The notes beneath the pieces are model-generated. The model was not told where the DNA came from, ran no database searches, and saw only the letters and a list, made by a program, of their open reading frames with translations. From Cenococcum geophilum 1.58 (taxonomy: Eukaryota; Ascomycota; Dothideomycetes; Gloniales; Gloniaceae): a stretch of DNA of 64,000 nt. Shown here in pieces: positions 34,301 to 44,125 of this stretch. Numbering within the stretch: position 1 is the first letter of the stretch; each line of letters opens with the position of its first letter. A program made the position numbers and the translations under genes. The stretch covers positions 992,358-1,056,357 of the forward strand of contig KV748220.1 in NCBI GenBank assembly GCA_001692895.1. Direction: 5' to 3'.

Positions 34301-37300
34301 ATTACTCTAACTTAGTACTATACCATCTTAGCTTATTGTTATATCTTGCGGCGTTAAGTATCTCTAATATCGACTTAACCTGTAATCCAATTGATCCTTA
34401 GATTATATTTCTATAACTAAGGCATCCCTAATACTGCCTTATCCCGTCCTAATAGTAGGATATTAAAAGAAATCTTAATTCGTCTTTCTTTAATAGTTAT
34501 CTAAATAGGTTCTGTTTTAAGGTTAATAATCCCTCCTTTATAGGTTATTAGATCTCCTAAAATTATAACTAATAGGTAAAATTGCTCCTTCTGTTTATAA
34601 GGTAATCCTATTTACTTAACTGCTACTAATAAGATATAGTTCCTTATTACTCCACTATCTATTAACGCTTTAAACTGCTAATCTTACTATCTAACTTATA
34701 AATTTAGGTGTTATCCTTAAATTCCTTTAAGGGTCTAAGGCTCTACTACTAGCTCCCTCTAGTTCCGTAGGCCTCTACTTTTCCTAACTATTAGCTACTT
34801 AATCCTATTATACTTAGCTTACTCTTTAGCTAATGCCTAGTTTACTTCTTATCTTTAATATACTATAGACACATATTTTCTAGGCATTCCTACTACTATC
34901 GTCTATCTAAGCATTCTTTAGTAAGGAATCTTTCTGGTTAAAGTATTAAATTTCCTTCCTCCTAGACTTCTGCTGGATGCTAGCTATATATATACTTAGT
35001 ATTCCTATACTATCGCTTATCTAGCGCCTAATATATCCTTATAGGGTATTTCCGATTCTTTTCCTTTAGGTTCTTATGCATTTTATATATATTATCTACG
35101 TATGCAATCTATAATAGTATATAGTATACTAGGTACTTTAGGTTAACTCTTAACTTATCTTTATCTTTAAGTTTAAACCTTTATTATGCTAATCTAAATA
35201 TTATAACTTTATTTATAGGTATTAAGATATATCTCTTACTTTTTTAGTCCTCTAATCGTTTCTTTAAATCCTTTAACGTTATAATTAAGGCTCCTTTAAT
35301 ATAATTTATAGCCTTTTCCGTAATTAGGTAGTCTTAGATAACTCTTTTATCTAACTATATATAGAAATCTTCCCACTTATTATTATGTCGCTGTCTATAC
35401 TACTTTTAGTATAGCTATTAGAGTATATACGGCTTATCCGTAAGGAAGTATCTTTTTATTACTATATTATAATAGCCCTTTATATATCGTTCTTTAAATC
35501 TAGTAGGAATTCCTAAATCCTCTTTATTTTCTAGTTTAGTAAGCCACTTAGCTCTTAGTATGCCTACCCTAAGCCTATTAATGATTCTTTATATAGGTGC
35601 TCTATCCCTTATATGTCCCAATATGCTAGATCTCTTATTTAGTTTCTGCTCTTGCTATACAATAATTCTTTACCTAAACTTTTCTATAGTTTCTTTTAGT
35701 TTGCGTCTTATAAATTAATCCTTAAAGTCTTCCTGCTTCTTAATCCTGGTATTAACTTTTTAATCTTTAGGCCGAACACTACGTTCCCCTAGTAAGTCTT
35801 CTAGGTCTATATATCTGTCTCCTAGTCTAATTACTATTTATACCGTAGATTCTCTAATCTTATATTTTATGGGTGTCCTTATTCGTACTCCAAATTCTTA
35901 GTCCCTTAGATTCTTTAATTCTAAGCTTACTTCTAACTTAAGCTTAGCTCCAGCCTTAGTCCAACTAGGCTTACTTAGTATTTTTATCTCATCTTAAGAG
36001 TTTTAAATCCCACTTATCTCGTTTTAAGAATCTTATACCTTTAGGAAACTTCATCCTAAGCTTATTTATATATTACTAAACTAAGCTATTGCTCTGCTCT
36101 ATTAGTTATCGTCTATTATAGGTCCTTAAGCTTACCTTATCTTATTTTAAGAATCTTAGTCGTCTTATATCTCGTCTTAAGAGTCTTAAGCCTTTAGCCT
36201 TTTGCCTTTATTAAGTGCCGAAGTAGCTTACTATCCTACTTCTCTTATGTCTTATAAAGCGATAGATACTATATCTAGTGGGGTCTTAATCCCTACTAAT
36301 ATTCCTTATTCTATAGTAGAATTATCCTCTACTTCTAGTATAATATTTTTAATAGCTATATATTCCTAATAAACCGCTTTTATTACCTTATTGTTATAAA
36401 ATATTTCGCTTACATTAAATTTACCGTCCTTAATGTCCGATCTATAAACTAGTTTATTAGTTTCTTTATATTCTGCTAAATATAGCTCCTATAGCTAATA
36501 GCTTACGCCATACTTAGCGTCCTTATAAATTTAGTATATATTATTATAACAAAACGTAAAACTTTTAATTAAACATTCTTTTATTTCTCATAGTATGTTA
36601 TTATCCCTCTATACGTATATATCGTCTACTAGTCTTATATCTTTTACTATATAGTAACTCTACCTACTTCTATAGTCTCTAATATAATAACCCTATTTTC
36701 CGCAATTTATATAAGCTCCTTTTTTAAACCATTTTTATTATTGAGTCCGCCTAAACGTCTTCTACTACTAAGATCCCTAGTTTAACCTTCACTCTTTAAA
36801 CCTTTAATTACTTAATCCTTATCCTCTGGGTTTCTATAGTTGTTTACTCCATCTTTTATAGGCTTCTTTAGTACCGCTTAGGTTTATTAGCTTTACGCTA
36901 TACCATAGTTTTTAACTTAGCTTTAATTATTGTATACTCTATACCTTATATAACTATAGAACTCTATCCTAGCCTCTCTTAGCCTATTCCCTTTAGTAGA
37001 TCTAATTATTAATCTTAATCACTTAATCTATTAGTTCCCTTAGGGTATCTATATCTTCTATTAGGATAATTATATCTTAAACTTTAGCCTTAAGTCCTTG
37101 CTTATACATACTATAAGCGCCCTATTATTCTACTCTACTTACGTCGCTAACGTCTAGAACTACGTTATATACTTAATTACTAAGGTTTATTACGTAATAT
37201 CTTAGAGTTTTCTTTTCGCTATAGTTACTACCTCTAAGTCTCTAAATATTTGTATAAGTCGTTTTATAAATTTATTCTAGCTTAAGAACATAAACCATAC

Positions 37301-37714
37301 CTCTTAGTTTATAGTCGTTATTCTATTTACTTAGATTTCTATAAGGTAAAATTTAAACTATTTAAGTGCCCTTCCTATTAAGAATAATCCTATATACGCT
37401 ATTTAATCTATAGGTATTACTAGCTTTACTCCTTTTTACGTAACTTTAAAGTGCATTTATATAAGGAATCCTTTAAGCTTTAACTTCTCTCCTAAGAATC
37501 TTTTAATTAATAGTAACTTAACCTTTACTGCGCTTATCCTATTAATTCTATTTTCTAACATTATATTATTTTCTATTAGCTAGTTAACTATCTTTTATAA
37601 TTATTTAACCGTTATAGGTTACTATAAGTTAGTATCTGCTATACTAGTGTCGTTTCCTAACCTTAAAGTAGTTACCGCCGTTAATAGCGTTATAGTGGCT
37701 ACTTTTAGTGGCAT
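31380..37714 (-). pseudogene. Gypsy gag-pol relic with chromodomain
   Basis: An ATG at 37714 opens gag (MPLKVATITLLTAVTTLRLG). A zinc knuckle lies near 36660-36715 with Cys and His codons turned to Tyr (INCGK.GYYI). Protease DSG is near 34670. RT lies at about 34030-33480: [26 protein letters not shown], and YLNN where YLDD is expected. RNase H is about 33300-32950. Integrase is about 32650-32000 (DFxxK-LKLKDPIT, ILDRDLRF, TDG.TERLN). A chromodomain-like segment is at about 31520-31400 (VK.IGYNKTT.ELLENLKNA). Stops are TAG/TAA at Trp/Gln positions with few frameshifts. Inactive. Confidence 0.9.
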
Positions 37715-37759
37715 ATTATTTAACTATCTATATTTAATACTATAATTAGGTAGTAATTA

Positions 37760-38185
37760 TATAACGGAACCTTATAGCAGGAACTATAATAGGCTTATTA
37801 ATAAGCTAGGTGTATAGAAAATATAAAGATAGTAGTTAATAACGTAATAATAACTAGTAGAGTAGTTGCCTAATAGATTAACTTTAATTATATTCTAAGA
37901 ATTACTATAAGAAAGGAACTATCTAGGTAGGGACTAAGGGTCCTTAAATATATAACTGTACTTCTATAAAATCCTTCTTATATGTAATATACGTCTTATA
38001 TATAAGGTACGTAAATTCCTTACCGTTCCTCTTATTTAATACGTAGCATGATATATAACCTCGGTTACCATTCTTCGTCACATAGTTCTACTGGTGCCAT
38101 TGTGGACCGTGCCCGAATTAACCAACTAGCTTCTTCCGACTCCTCTCCAAGTAGTCGTAACATTGTACTTAAAGCGTCCGTAACA
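37760..38185 (-). repeat. Gypsy LTR, high-coordinate copy (5' LTR by coding direction)
   Basis: 426 bp. From about 38045 to its end it keeps CpA and CpG that are mutated in the partner LTR, so the RIP-affected tract ends inside this LTR. Confidence 0.93.
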
Positions 38186-38399
38186 CTATGTCGTGTTTTT
38201 TTTACCTGCAGCCTGCGCGCAGCCTACGCGCAACCTGCCAGCAATCTGCGCATTTGGCAACCACAGTTATATTTACCTCTTTTATACTAATAGTATATTT
38301 TAAATAAATAAAAGCTACTTTAAAGCTATTTATAAGGCTAGCAAAATAAATAATAATATTTTAGATAATTTAATATAATATAGCGATGGTTCTCTTCTA

Positions 38400-38670
38400 C
38401 CTATCTACCTATTAACTTACCTACCTACCTATCTACCTACCTGCCTGCATTGCCTACCTGTCTGCATTGCCTACCGTCTGCATTGCCTACCTGTTTGCAT
38501 CTACCTACCTGTCTATATCTGCCTACCCGTCAGCATCTGCCTACCTATCTACATCTGCTTGCCTGTCTGCATCTGCTTACCTGTCCGCATCTGCTTACCT
38601 GTCTGCATCTGCTTACCTGTCTGCATCTGCCTACCCGTTAGCATCTCCCTGTTTGTGCCTACCTGTCTGT
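38400..38670. repeat. Minisatellite CTACCTGTCTGCATCTGCTT in TRE copy B
   Basis: Reverse-complement equivalent of the array at 5375-5765, here much less RIPed, with regular 20-bp units at 38540-38640. The repeat-encoded Ser/Ala/Tyr/Leu and His/Leu frames on the + strand are by-products. Confidence 0.88.
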
Positions 38671-38821
38671 GCTACCTTGATTTGATCGATCGATCGAATC
38701 GTTTATAGTGTTCGCTGGCTAGTCGTTGTCGTCTGGTTCTGGCGACGGTTGTCTGGCTCTGGCGACGGTCGTCTAGTTCTGGTAACGGTCGTCTAGTTCT
38801 GGCGACGGTCGTCTGGTTCTA

Positions 38822-39338
38822 CAGGGTTGTGTACGGCCAGCTTCACCCCCCCCCTTTAGCGAGCGCTTTGAGATTTTAAATTCGGTACTCGCATCAATCT
38901 CGCTCAATTGCCACCAAGCTGTACATAGTAATTGTAGCGAAGCCGTATGCTTGGCTACAACAACTTTGCTTCTGGCGATCGGCCTTCTTCCGCAGTGTCG
39001 TGATCTTTATCAATATCGTGAGGTTTCCACCCATACAATATTGCCAAATTTCAGCGGCAGTTGCAGAGACAGCGTTGAATTTGCGTTTTGGCGGAGGCGT
39101 AGGCAAAAAAGGGAGAAAGAGGAGGCGTACGTCAGGCAAGTTCTAAATTGTTTTGATTTAATTCCCCTGGCCAACAAGAATAATTCTCCAGGGCAACCAA
39201 AAAGGTCCTTGCGTGCAGCCACAGCCGTTCGCTACAATTACTATGTACAGCTAGTGGCAATTGAGCGAGATTGGATGCGAGTACCGAATTTGAAATCTCA
39301 CAGCGCTCGCTAAAGGGGGGGGTGAAGCTGGGTCCGTC
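38822..39338. mobile_element. Long-TIR MITE, copy 1 (TA duplication)
   Basis: About 517 bp between TA (38820-38821) and TA (39339-39340). Terminal inverted repeats of roughly 115-120 bp include CCAGCTTCACCCCC, TTTAGCGAGCGCT and a TGTACATAGTAATTGTAGCG block. Compared with copy 2, the right tip is shortened by about 8 bp. It is inserted in the GACGGTCGTCTGG tandem array of TRE copy B. Three overlapping frames (up to 120 codons) fall within the TIRs and are not supported as genes. Balanced base composition shows no RIP. Confidence 0.8.
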
Positions 39339-39607
39339 TAATTCTGGCGACGGTCGTCTGGCTCTAGCGACGGTCGTCTGGCTCTAGCGACGGTCGTCTG
39401 TCTCTGGCGACAGTCGTCTGGCGACGGCGACGGTCGTCTGGTTCTAGCGATAGTCATCTAGTTCTAGCAACGGTCCTCTGCTGGCTGCCGTTCTAGTGCC
39501 TCCCTAGGTAGGGAGGATGTAAGGAAGGAAGGAAGGGTAAAAAATAAGGCGGCTACATAGGCAGAGACAAGTGTAGAGGCTATCGGGAATATAGCGGGGA
39601 CCCGATG

Positions 39608-39930
39608 CAGAGCTTCGTGTAGAGCCTCCGTATGCAGAGCTTCGCGCAGAGCCTCGTGCAGAGCTTCGTGTAGAGCCTCCGTACGCAGAGCTTCGCAGAG
39701 CTTCGCGCAGAGCCTTGTGTAGAGCCTCTGTACGTAGAGCTTCGTGCAGAGCTTCGTGCAGAGCTTCGTGCAGAGCTTCGTGCAGAGCTTCGTGCAGAGC
39801 CTCCGTACGCAGAGCTTCGCGCAGAGCCTCGTGCAGAGCCTCGTGCAGAGCCTCTGTACGTAGAGCTTCGTGTAGAGCTTCGTGTAGAGCTTCGTGTAGA
39901 GCCTTGTGCAGAGCCTCGTGCAGAGCCTCT
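39608..39930. repeat. 12-bp minisatellite (AGAGCTTCGTGC) in TRE copy B
   Basis: Reverse complement of the 4886-5188 array. The + strand reads as an Arg/Ala/Ser repeat frame by chance of a 12-bp period. It ends exactly where the hAT-like element is inserted. Confidence 0.9.
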
Positions 39931-39987
39931 AAGTAATTTACCTCAGCGAGCTCAGACGCGATTTTTAGCTAGCGTCGGAATAACCTA

Positions 39988-40496
39988 CAGCGATGTTCAC
40001 GACCAGCTTCACCCCCCCCCTTTAGCGAGCGCTGCGAGATTTCAAATTCGCTACGCGCATCCAATCTCGCTTGATTGCCGCCAGCTGTACATAGTAATTG
40101 TAGCGAAGCCGTATGCTTGGCTGCAAGAACGTCGCGATCCCGTAGTATCGTGATCTTCATCAGATATCATAAGGTTTCCACCCGTATAATATTGCCAAAT
40201 TTCATCGACCTCTCTGCAGAGACAGCGTTGTATTCGCGTTTTGGCGGCCACAAGGGAGGCATAGTTATAGGGGAGAAGGGGGAGAAGAGGAAGCGTACGT
40301 CTTTAATTTAATTCCCCTGGCCAACCAACGCGTTTCTCCAGGGCAACCAAAAAGGTCCTTGCGTGTGGCCACAGCCGTTCGCTACAGGTACTACGTACAG
40401 CTAGTGGCAATCAAGCGAGGTTAGATGCACGTAGCGAATTTAAAATCTCGCAGCGCTCGCTAAAGGGGGGGGTAAAGCTAGTCGTGAACATCAATG
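39988..40496. mobile_element. Long-TIR MITE, copy 2 (TA duplication)
   Basis: 509 bp between TA (39986-39987) and TA (40497-40498). Complete TIRs: left CAGCGATGTTCACGACCAGC, right (inverted) CATTGATGTTCACGACTAGC, followed by the C-run and TTTAGCGAGCGCT block shared with copy 1. The TA duplication suggests a Tc1/mariner-pogo type mobiliser. It is nested in the left TIR of the hAT-like element. Confidence 0.87.
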
Positions 40497-40924
40497 TATG
40501 CCGTCTTCCGAATTGCAAAATCACGTCTGAGAGGCTTTGGCGAGTTTTGTTAAAAGCGTAAGCAAAATCCGCCAAACGGATATTACAGATATCTAATTCA
40601 TTTATTCATACAACGCGTTATTATTACTAAATGTTTATACATTATTTTTAAGACTTAGGGCTTCTAAATGGTATAAATTTTATAATACGGCTATTGCTTA
40701 GTCCTGACATTAATTTCGTTAAAGTTAAAAAACGCGTTGTTAAAAGCGTAAGCACATATTATATCATATTAAATAGTCTACTAATATAGCTAAAATTATA
40801 CAGATGTGTAGATATCTACTACTTAAAGCCATTGCAACACCTAGAAGGTGCTATAGTTAGGTCCTTCCTTAAAAATATCCTCCCGTGGCCTAGAGGCCTC
40901 TGCTACTACTTAAGGGTAAGTTTT

Positions 40925-41575
40925 AGGCAGAGCCTTGTGCAGAGCCTTAATAGAGCTTCGTGCAGAGCCTTAGTAGAGCTTCGTGCAAAGCTTCGTGTAG
41001 AGCTTTATATAGAGCTTTGTGTAGAGCCACGTGCAGGCGTATAGACGTGTAGCTGTGTAGACGTGCAGACGTTCGTAAGGGCGATTAATTGCAGAGATAT
41101 TTGTAGAGACGATTATATGGACAATTAATCGGTTAATTGTATGGGCGTTTATACGGGCGATTGTAGAACCTTGCTGGTATATTAGTGCTACGTGTTAGAG
41201 CTTTAGAGCTCTATATAGGCGAAGAAAGGATACTATATATATATGAGGTAGATGGCGAAACGTCAATAACGATGCTAACGGTAGAGCTGACGACTACGAT
41301 TGTAATTGCCACTGTCGACAACGCCACTTAGTTAGTATTTGGTAATGGAAATTAATAGGGCTTTAAGTAGAGCTTCGAGCAGAGCTTTAAGCAGAGTTTC
41401 GAGCAGAGTTTCGAGCAGAGCCTTGAGTAGAGCTTTAAGCAAAGTTTCGAGCAGAGCTTCGAGCAGAGCTTCGAGCGGAACTTCGAGCAGAGCTTTGAGC
41501 GGAGCTTCGTGCGGAGCTTTGTGCAGAGCTTTTGCAGAGCTTTGGTAGAGCTCCATGCAGAGCTCCGTGCAGGTC
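40925..41575. repeat. Minisatellite AGAGCTTCGAGC inside the hAT-like element
   Basis: Two blocks (40925-41035 and 41360-41575) of AGAGCTTYGWGC units. The unit is nearly the same as the 12-bp unit of the host TRE, although the two elements have unrelated ends. Confidence 0.8.
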
Positions 41576-42057
41576 TCCCCCTGAGCTTTGTTTCACAGGG
41601 CTAGCGGTGTGGGCGTGGGCGTGGGCGTAAGCGTTTAGCGTTGGTGTTTACTAAGCGGCTCGGCGATGCAGAGGTAGAATTAGGGCCTCTACGGCAACGA
41701 ATTCCTCTTAACATCGCGCGTGTATAAGAAGCTAAAGATCTCATAACTTATAGAGGAGGCTTTTCTCTATAATTTGGTATAATTTTTATGTCGACAGGTA
41801 TTATGGGAGGGTAGATTAATTTCGTTAAAGTTAATAAGGTCTTCTTATATAAACGGTGTTTAGGTTTTCCCACAAATCTCGCCAAAGTCTCTCAGACCAA
41901 GAAAACAATTACCGTCCTAAATCAGCTTAGCGGACGGTGCGGATATTCCTATATCCGCAATCGATTTCTTAGTCTAAGCTTCTGAGGTAACTAAGTAATA
42001 AGACTATATAAGATTATATAAGATTGCGTAATTGGCATATAACTTTACCTTAATTGC

Positions 42058-42370
42058 ATGTTAAGGAATATATAGTTAGCTTTTAAAGTTGTTAAGTAGG
42101 TTAACTGCGTATTATTTAACTTTTAAATATATTAAGTTAGTCAATTACGTGTTAATTACGTGTTAAGTTAGTTAACTTACGTGTTAAGTTGGTTAATTAT
42201 ATATTAAGTTAGTTTAATTGCGTGTTAAGTTAGTTAATTACATATTAAGTTAGTTTAATTACGTATTAAGTTAGTTAATTGTATATTAAGTTAGTCTAAT
42301 TACGTGTTAAGTTAGTTAATTATATATTAAGTTAGTTAATTACATATTAAGTTAGTTAAATTATATATTA
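42058..42370. repeat. Minisatellite GTTAAGTTAGTTAATTA in TRE copy B
   Basis: Reverse-complement counterpart of 4437-4800, with units TTAAGTTAGTTAATTACRTA. CpA/TpG positions of copy A (CACGCAG) are almost all changed to TpA here. Confidence 0.85.
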
Positions 42371-42438
42371 ATTACACAAAACGCGCTATATAAAGTTTAC
42401 TTAAATCTTATCCTGCGAATATTTTCCTAATATAATAT

Positions 42439-42984
42439 TATTATCCTTAGGCGTATAGTTCTTATAGATTATTAGCTACCCTTAATAGCTTAACTTTAGT
42501 TAGGTATATTCTCTCTAGGTAAAGCTAGTTTATTTAAAACTAGAAAAAGGCCTTTAGCTAAAGGAAGGCTATTTAGAGTTAATAAAGGGCCTAGGAAAAT
42601 AAGGGTTATTATTATAGTACGTGCCGACTGTTAAGGTACGAGGTATAAGGTAACTGTATATTATTAATAAACGATATTATATAAGGATTTATATATAGAG
42701 GTAAGGCGGTATATATATCGCTTAGGGGTTAGGTCTACACTCATATTATAGTAACGCCGAGTTATAATAATGTGTTAGGTCAGTGCCGTAACAGTTATTA
42801 AAAATAGGGAGGTTACTTAAAGGTAAGTTAATTTTAGTAAGTAGGAGGTTAATTTAGGGTATAAGGTTAAGTTATTACTACTCTTACTAATTCTAAAGGA
42901 ATAGGTTTATTAGCCGCTTTCTTTAAACTACTATAGCTTATAATTAGTATATAGTAATAAGGTCTACCTAAAGGGTGTCTTTTA
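42439..42984. other. AT-rich RIPed DNA right of TRE copy B
   Basis: About 550 bp without a gene. A GTGCCGTAACA stretch near 42783-42794 resembles an LTR end, but no partner was found. Confidence 0.5.
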
Positions 42985-44115
42985 TTATACCTTAGATTAT
43001 TATAGCCCTTTTATATAACTAAAGGAGGTGCGTATTATATATAGGGCCTACTAATTTCTATATATAGTTTTAAAGCTAATCTAATAACTCTTCTAATAGT
43101 ATTAGGATAAGGCCTTTAGTTAATAGGTCTGGATAGATCCTATATAGCCAAATTTTTTTAATTTAACCTTTTTACTTTATCCGCTGTTCTAGGTAATATC
43201 TATATAGAAATTAGCTTATTATAATATTCTATTTATTTCTTATAGACGTTCCGTATAATATTACTTATAAATACTATACTATCTTAACTAGTTAGCTAAA
43301 TAGGAGTTTATAATTAAGTATTTAATAGCTTAATATACTTAGGGAGATTATTTAGTTTATTATTTTTAATTCAAATAGTTAGGTTTAAATTCGGGTTATA
43401 AAAGGTGCGTATAACTATAACCTTCTAAATACTATTATTATATATAAAATAGCAGCGTTTAAAGTATAAGGAAAATAGAGCCTATCCCTTAATATAGTAA
43501 TTTAGGTCCTTAGGTTATTTTAATTAAATATTTATATTAACCTAGCTTTTCTAATTAGTTAATTTTTATTAATAACCTAAGGACCTAAATTGCCGTATTA
43601 AGGGATAGGCTCTATTCTCCTTATACTTTAAATACTGCTATTCTATATATAATAGCAGTATTTAGGAGGTTATAGCTATATATACCTTTTATAACCTATA
43701 TTTAAACTTAACTATTTTAGTTAAAAATAATAAACTAGATAACCTCCCTAAGTATATTAAGCTATTAAATACTTAATTATAAACTCCTATTTAGCTAACT
43801 AGTTAAAATAGTGTAGTACCTATAAGTAACATTATATAGGATATTTATAAGGAATAAATAGAATATTATAATAAGCTAATTTCTATATAAATATTACCTG
43901 GGACAGTAGATAAAGTAAAAGAGTTAAATTTAAAAAAAAAAATAGGCTATAGGGGATCTATCTAGACCTATTAACTAAAGGCCTTATCCTAATACTATTA
44001 GAAGAGTTATTAGATTAGCTTTAAGACTATATATAGGAATTAATAGGCCCTATATATAATACGCACCTCCTTTAGTTATATAAAAGGGCTATAATAATCT
44101 AAGTTATTTTATTAT
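42985..44115. repeat. Near-perfect 1.1-kb palindrome (foldback structure)
   Basis: Left arm about 42985-43519 and right arm about 43571-44115 are inverted copies around a spacer of about 50 bp. Examples: AAAGGAGGTGCGTATTATAT (43021) pairs with ATATAATACGCACCTCCTTT (about 44053-44072), and ATTTAGGTCCTTAGGTTATT pairs with AATAACCTAAGGACCTAAAT near the centre. Neither arm encodes a recognisable protein. It could be a foldback transposon or a head-to-head duplication of a RIPed repeat. Confidence 0.88.
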
Positions 44116-44125
44116 ACGGGAAACT

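Larger units (their letters stand above)
30226..38185 (-). mobile_element. Ty3/Gypsy chromovirus-type LTR retrotransposon
   Basis: 7,960 bp with equal 426-bp LTRs (30226-30651 and 37760-38185). The 5-bp duplication is CTATA (30221-30225) and CTATG (38186-38190), one RIP-type transition apart. TRE copy A (about 5980-6000) shows the uninterrupted site (read inverted, CCTATATCGTGTTTTT), confirming the boundaries. LTR ends are TATAACGGA (RIPed TGT...) and TCCGTAACA. Coding order on the - strand is gag, protease, RT, RNase H, integrase, chromodomain. It is inserted in TRE copy B. Frames are full of TAG/TAA. Confidence 0.95.
39937..41990. mobile_element. hAT-like non-autonomous element with 8-bp duplication
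   Basis: 2,054 bp flanked by CTAAGTAA (39929-39936 and 41991-41998). TRE copy A carries the unfilled site as CCAAGTAA (read inverted at about 4868-4880). The TIRs are long and imperfect: TTTACCTCAGCGAGCTCAGA versus TTACCTCAGAAGCTTAGAC. A strongly conserved subterminal block GTCTGAGAGRCTTTGGCGAG lies at 40525-40544 and, inverted, at 41878-41897. No transposase frame is seen. It contains the second long-TIR MITE and an AGAGCTTCGAGC minisatellite. Family assignment rests on duplication length. Confidence 0.75.
30127..42429 (-). mobile_element. Tandem-repeat-rich element (TRE), copy B, with nested insertions
   Basis: Inverted counterpart of 4380-6087. The left end CGGCAAAATATGGTACCCT matches copy A's right end and the right end ATATTTTCC-TA matches copy A's CGGGAAAATAT end after CpG-to-TpA change. 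It is split by a Gypsy element (30226-38185), a MITE (38822-39338) and a hAT-like element (39937-41990, itself holding a second MITE). Removing these leaves about 1.8 kb, close to copy A's 1.7 kb. The four tandem arrays occur in mirrored order. No convincing target duplication was found at 30118-30126 versus 42430-42438. Confidence 0.8.

Noticed and set aside
38951-39313. 120-codon frame in MITE copy 1
   Set aside because: It lies largely in the TIRs, overlaps antisense frames, and is not preserved in copy 2.
39715-39936. 73-codon Arg/Ala/Ser repeat frame (and the similar frames at 38450-38685 and 41332-41556)
   Set aside because: Products of 12-bp and 20-bp tandem arrays read in frame; present in several phases and both strands.
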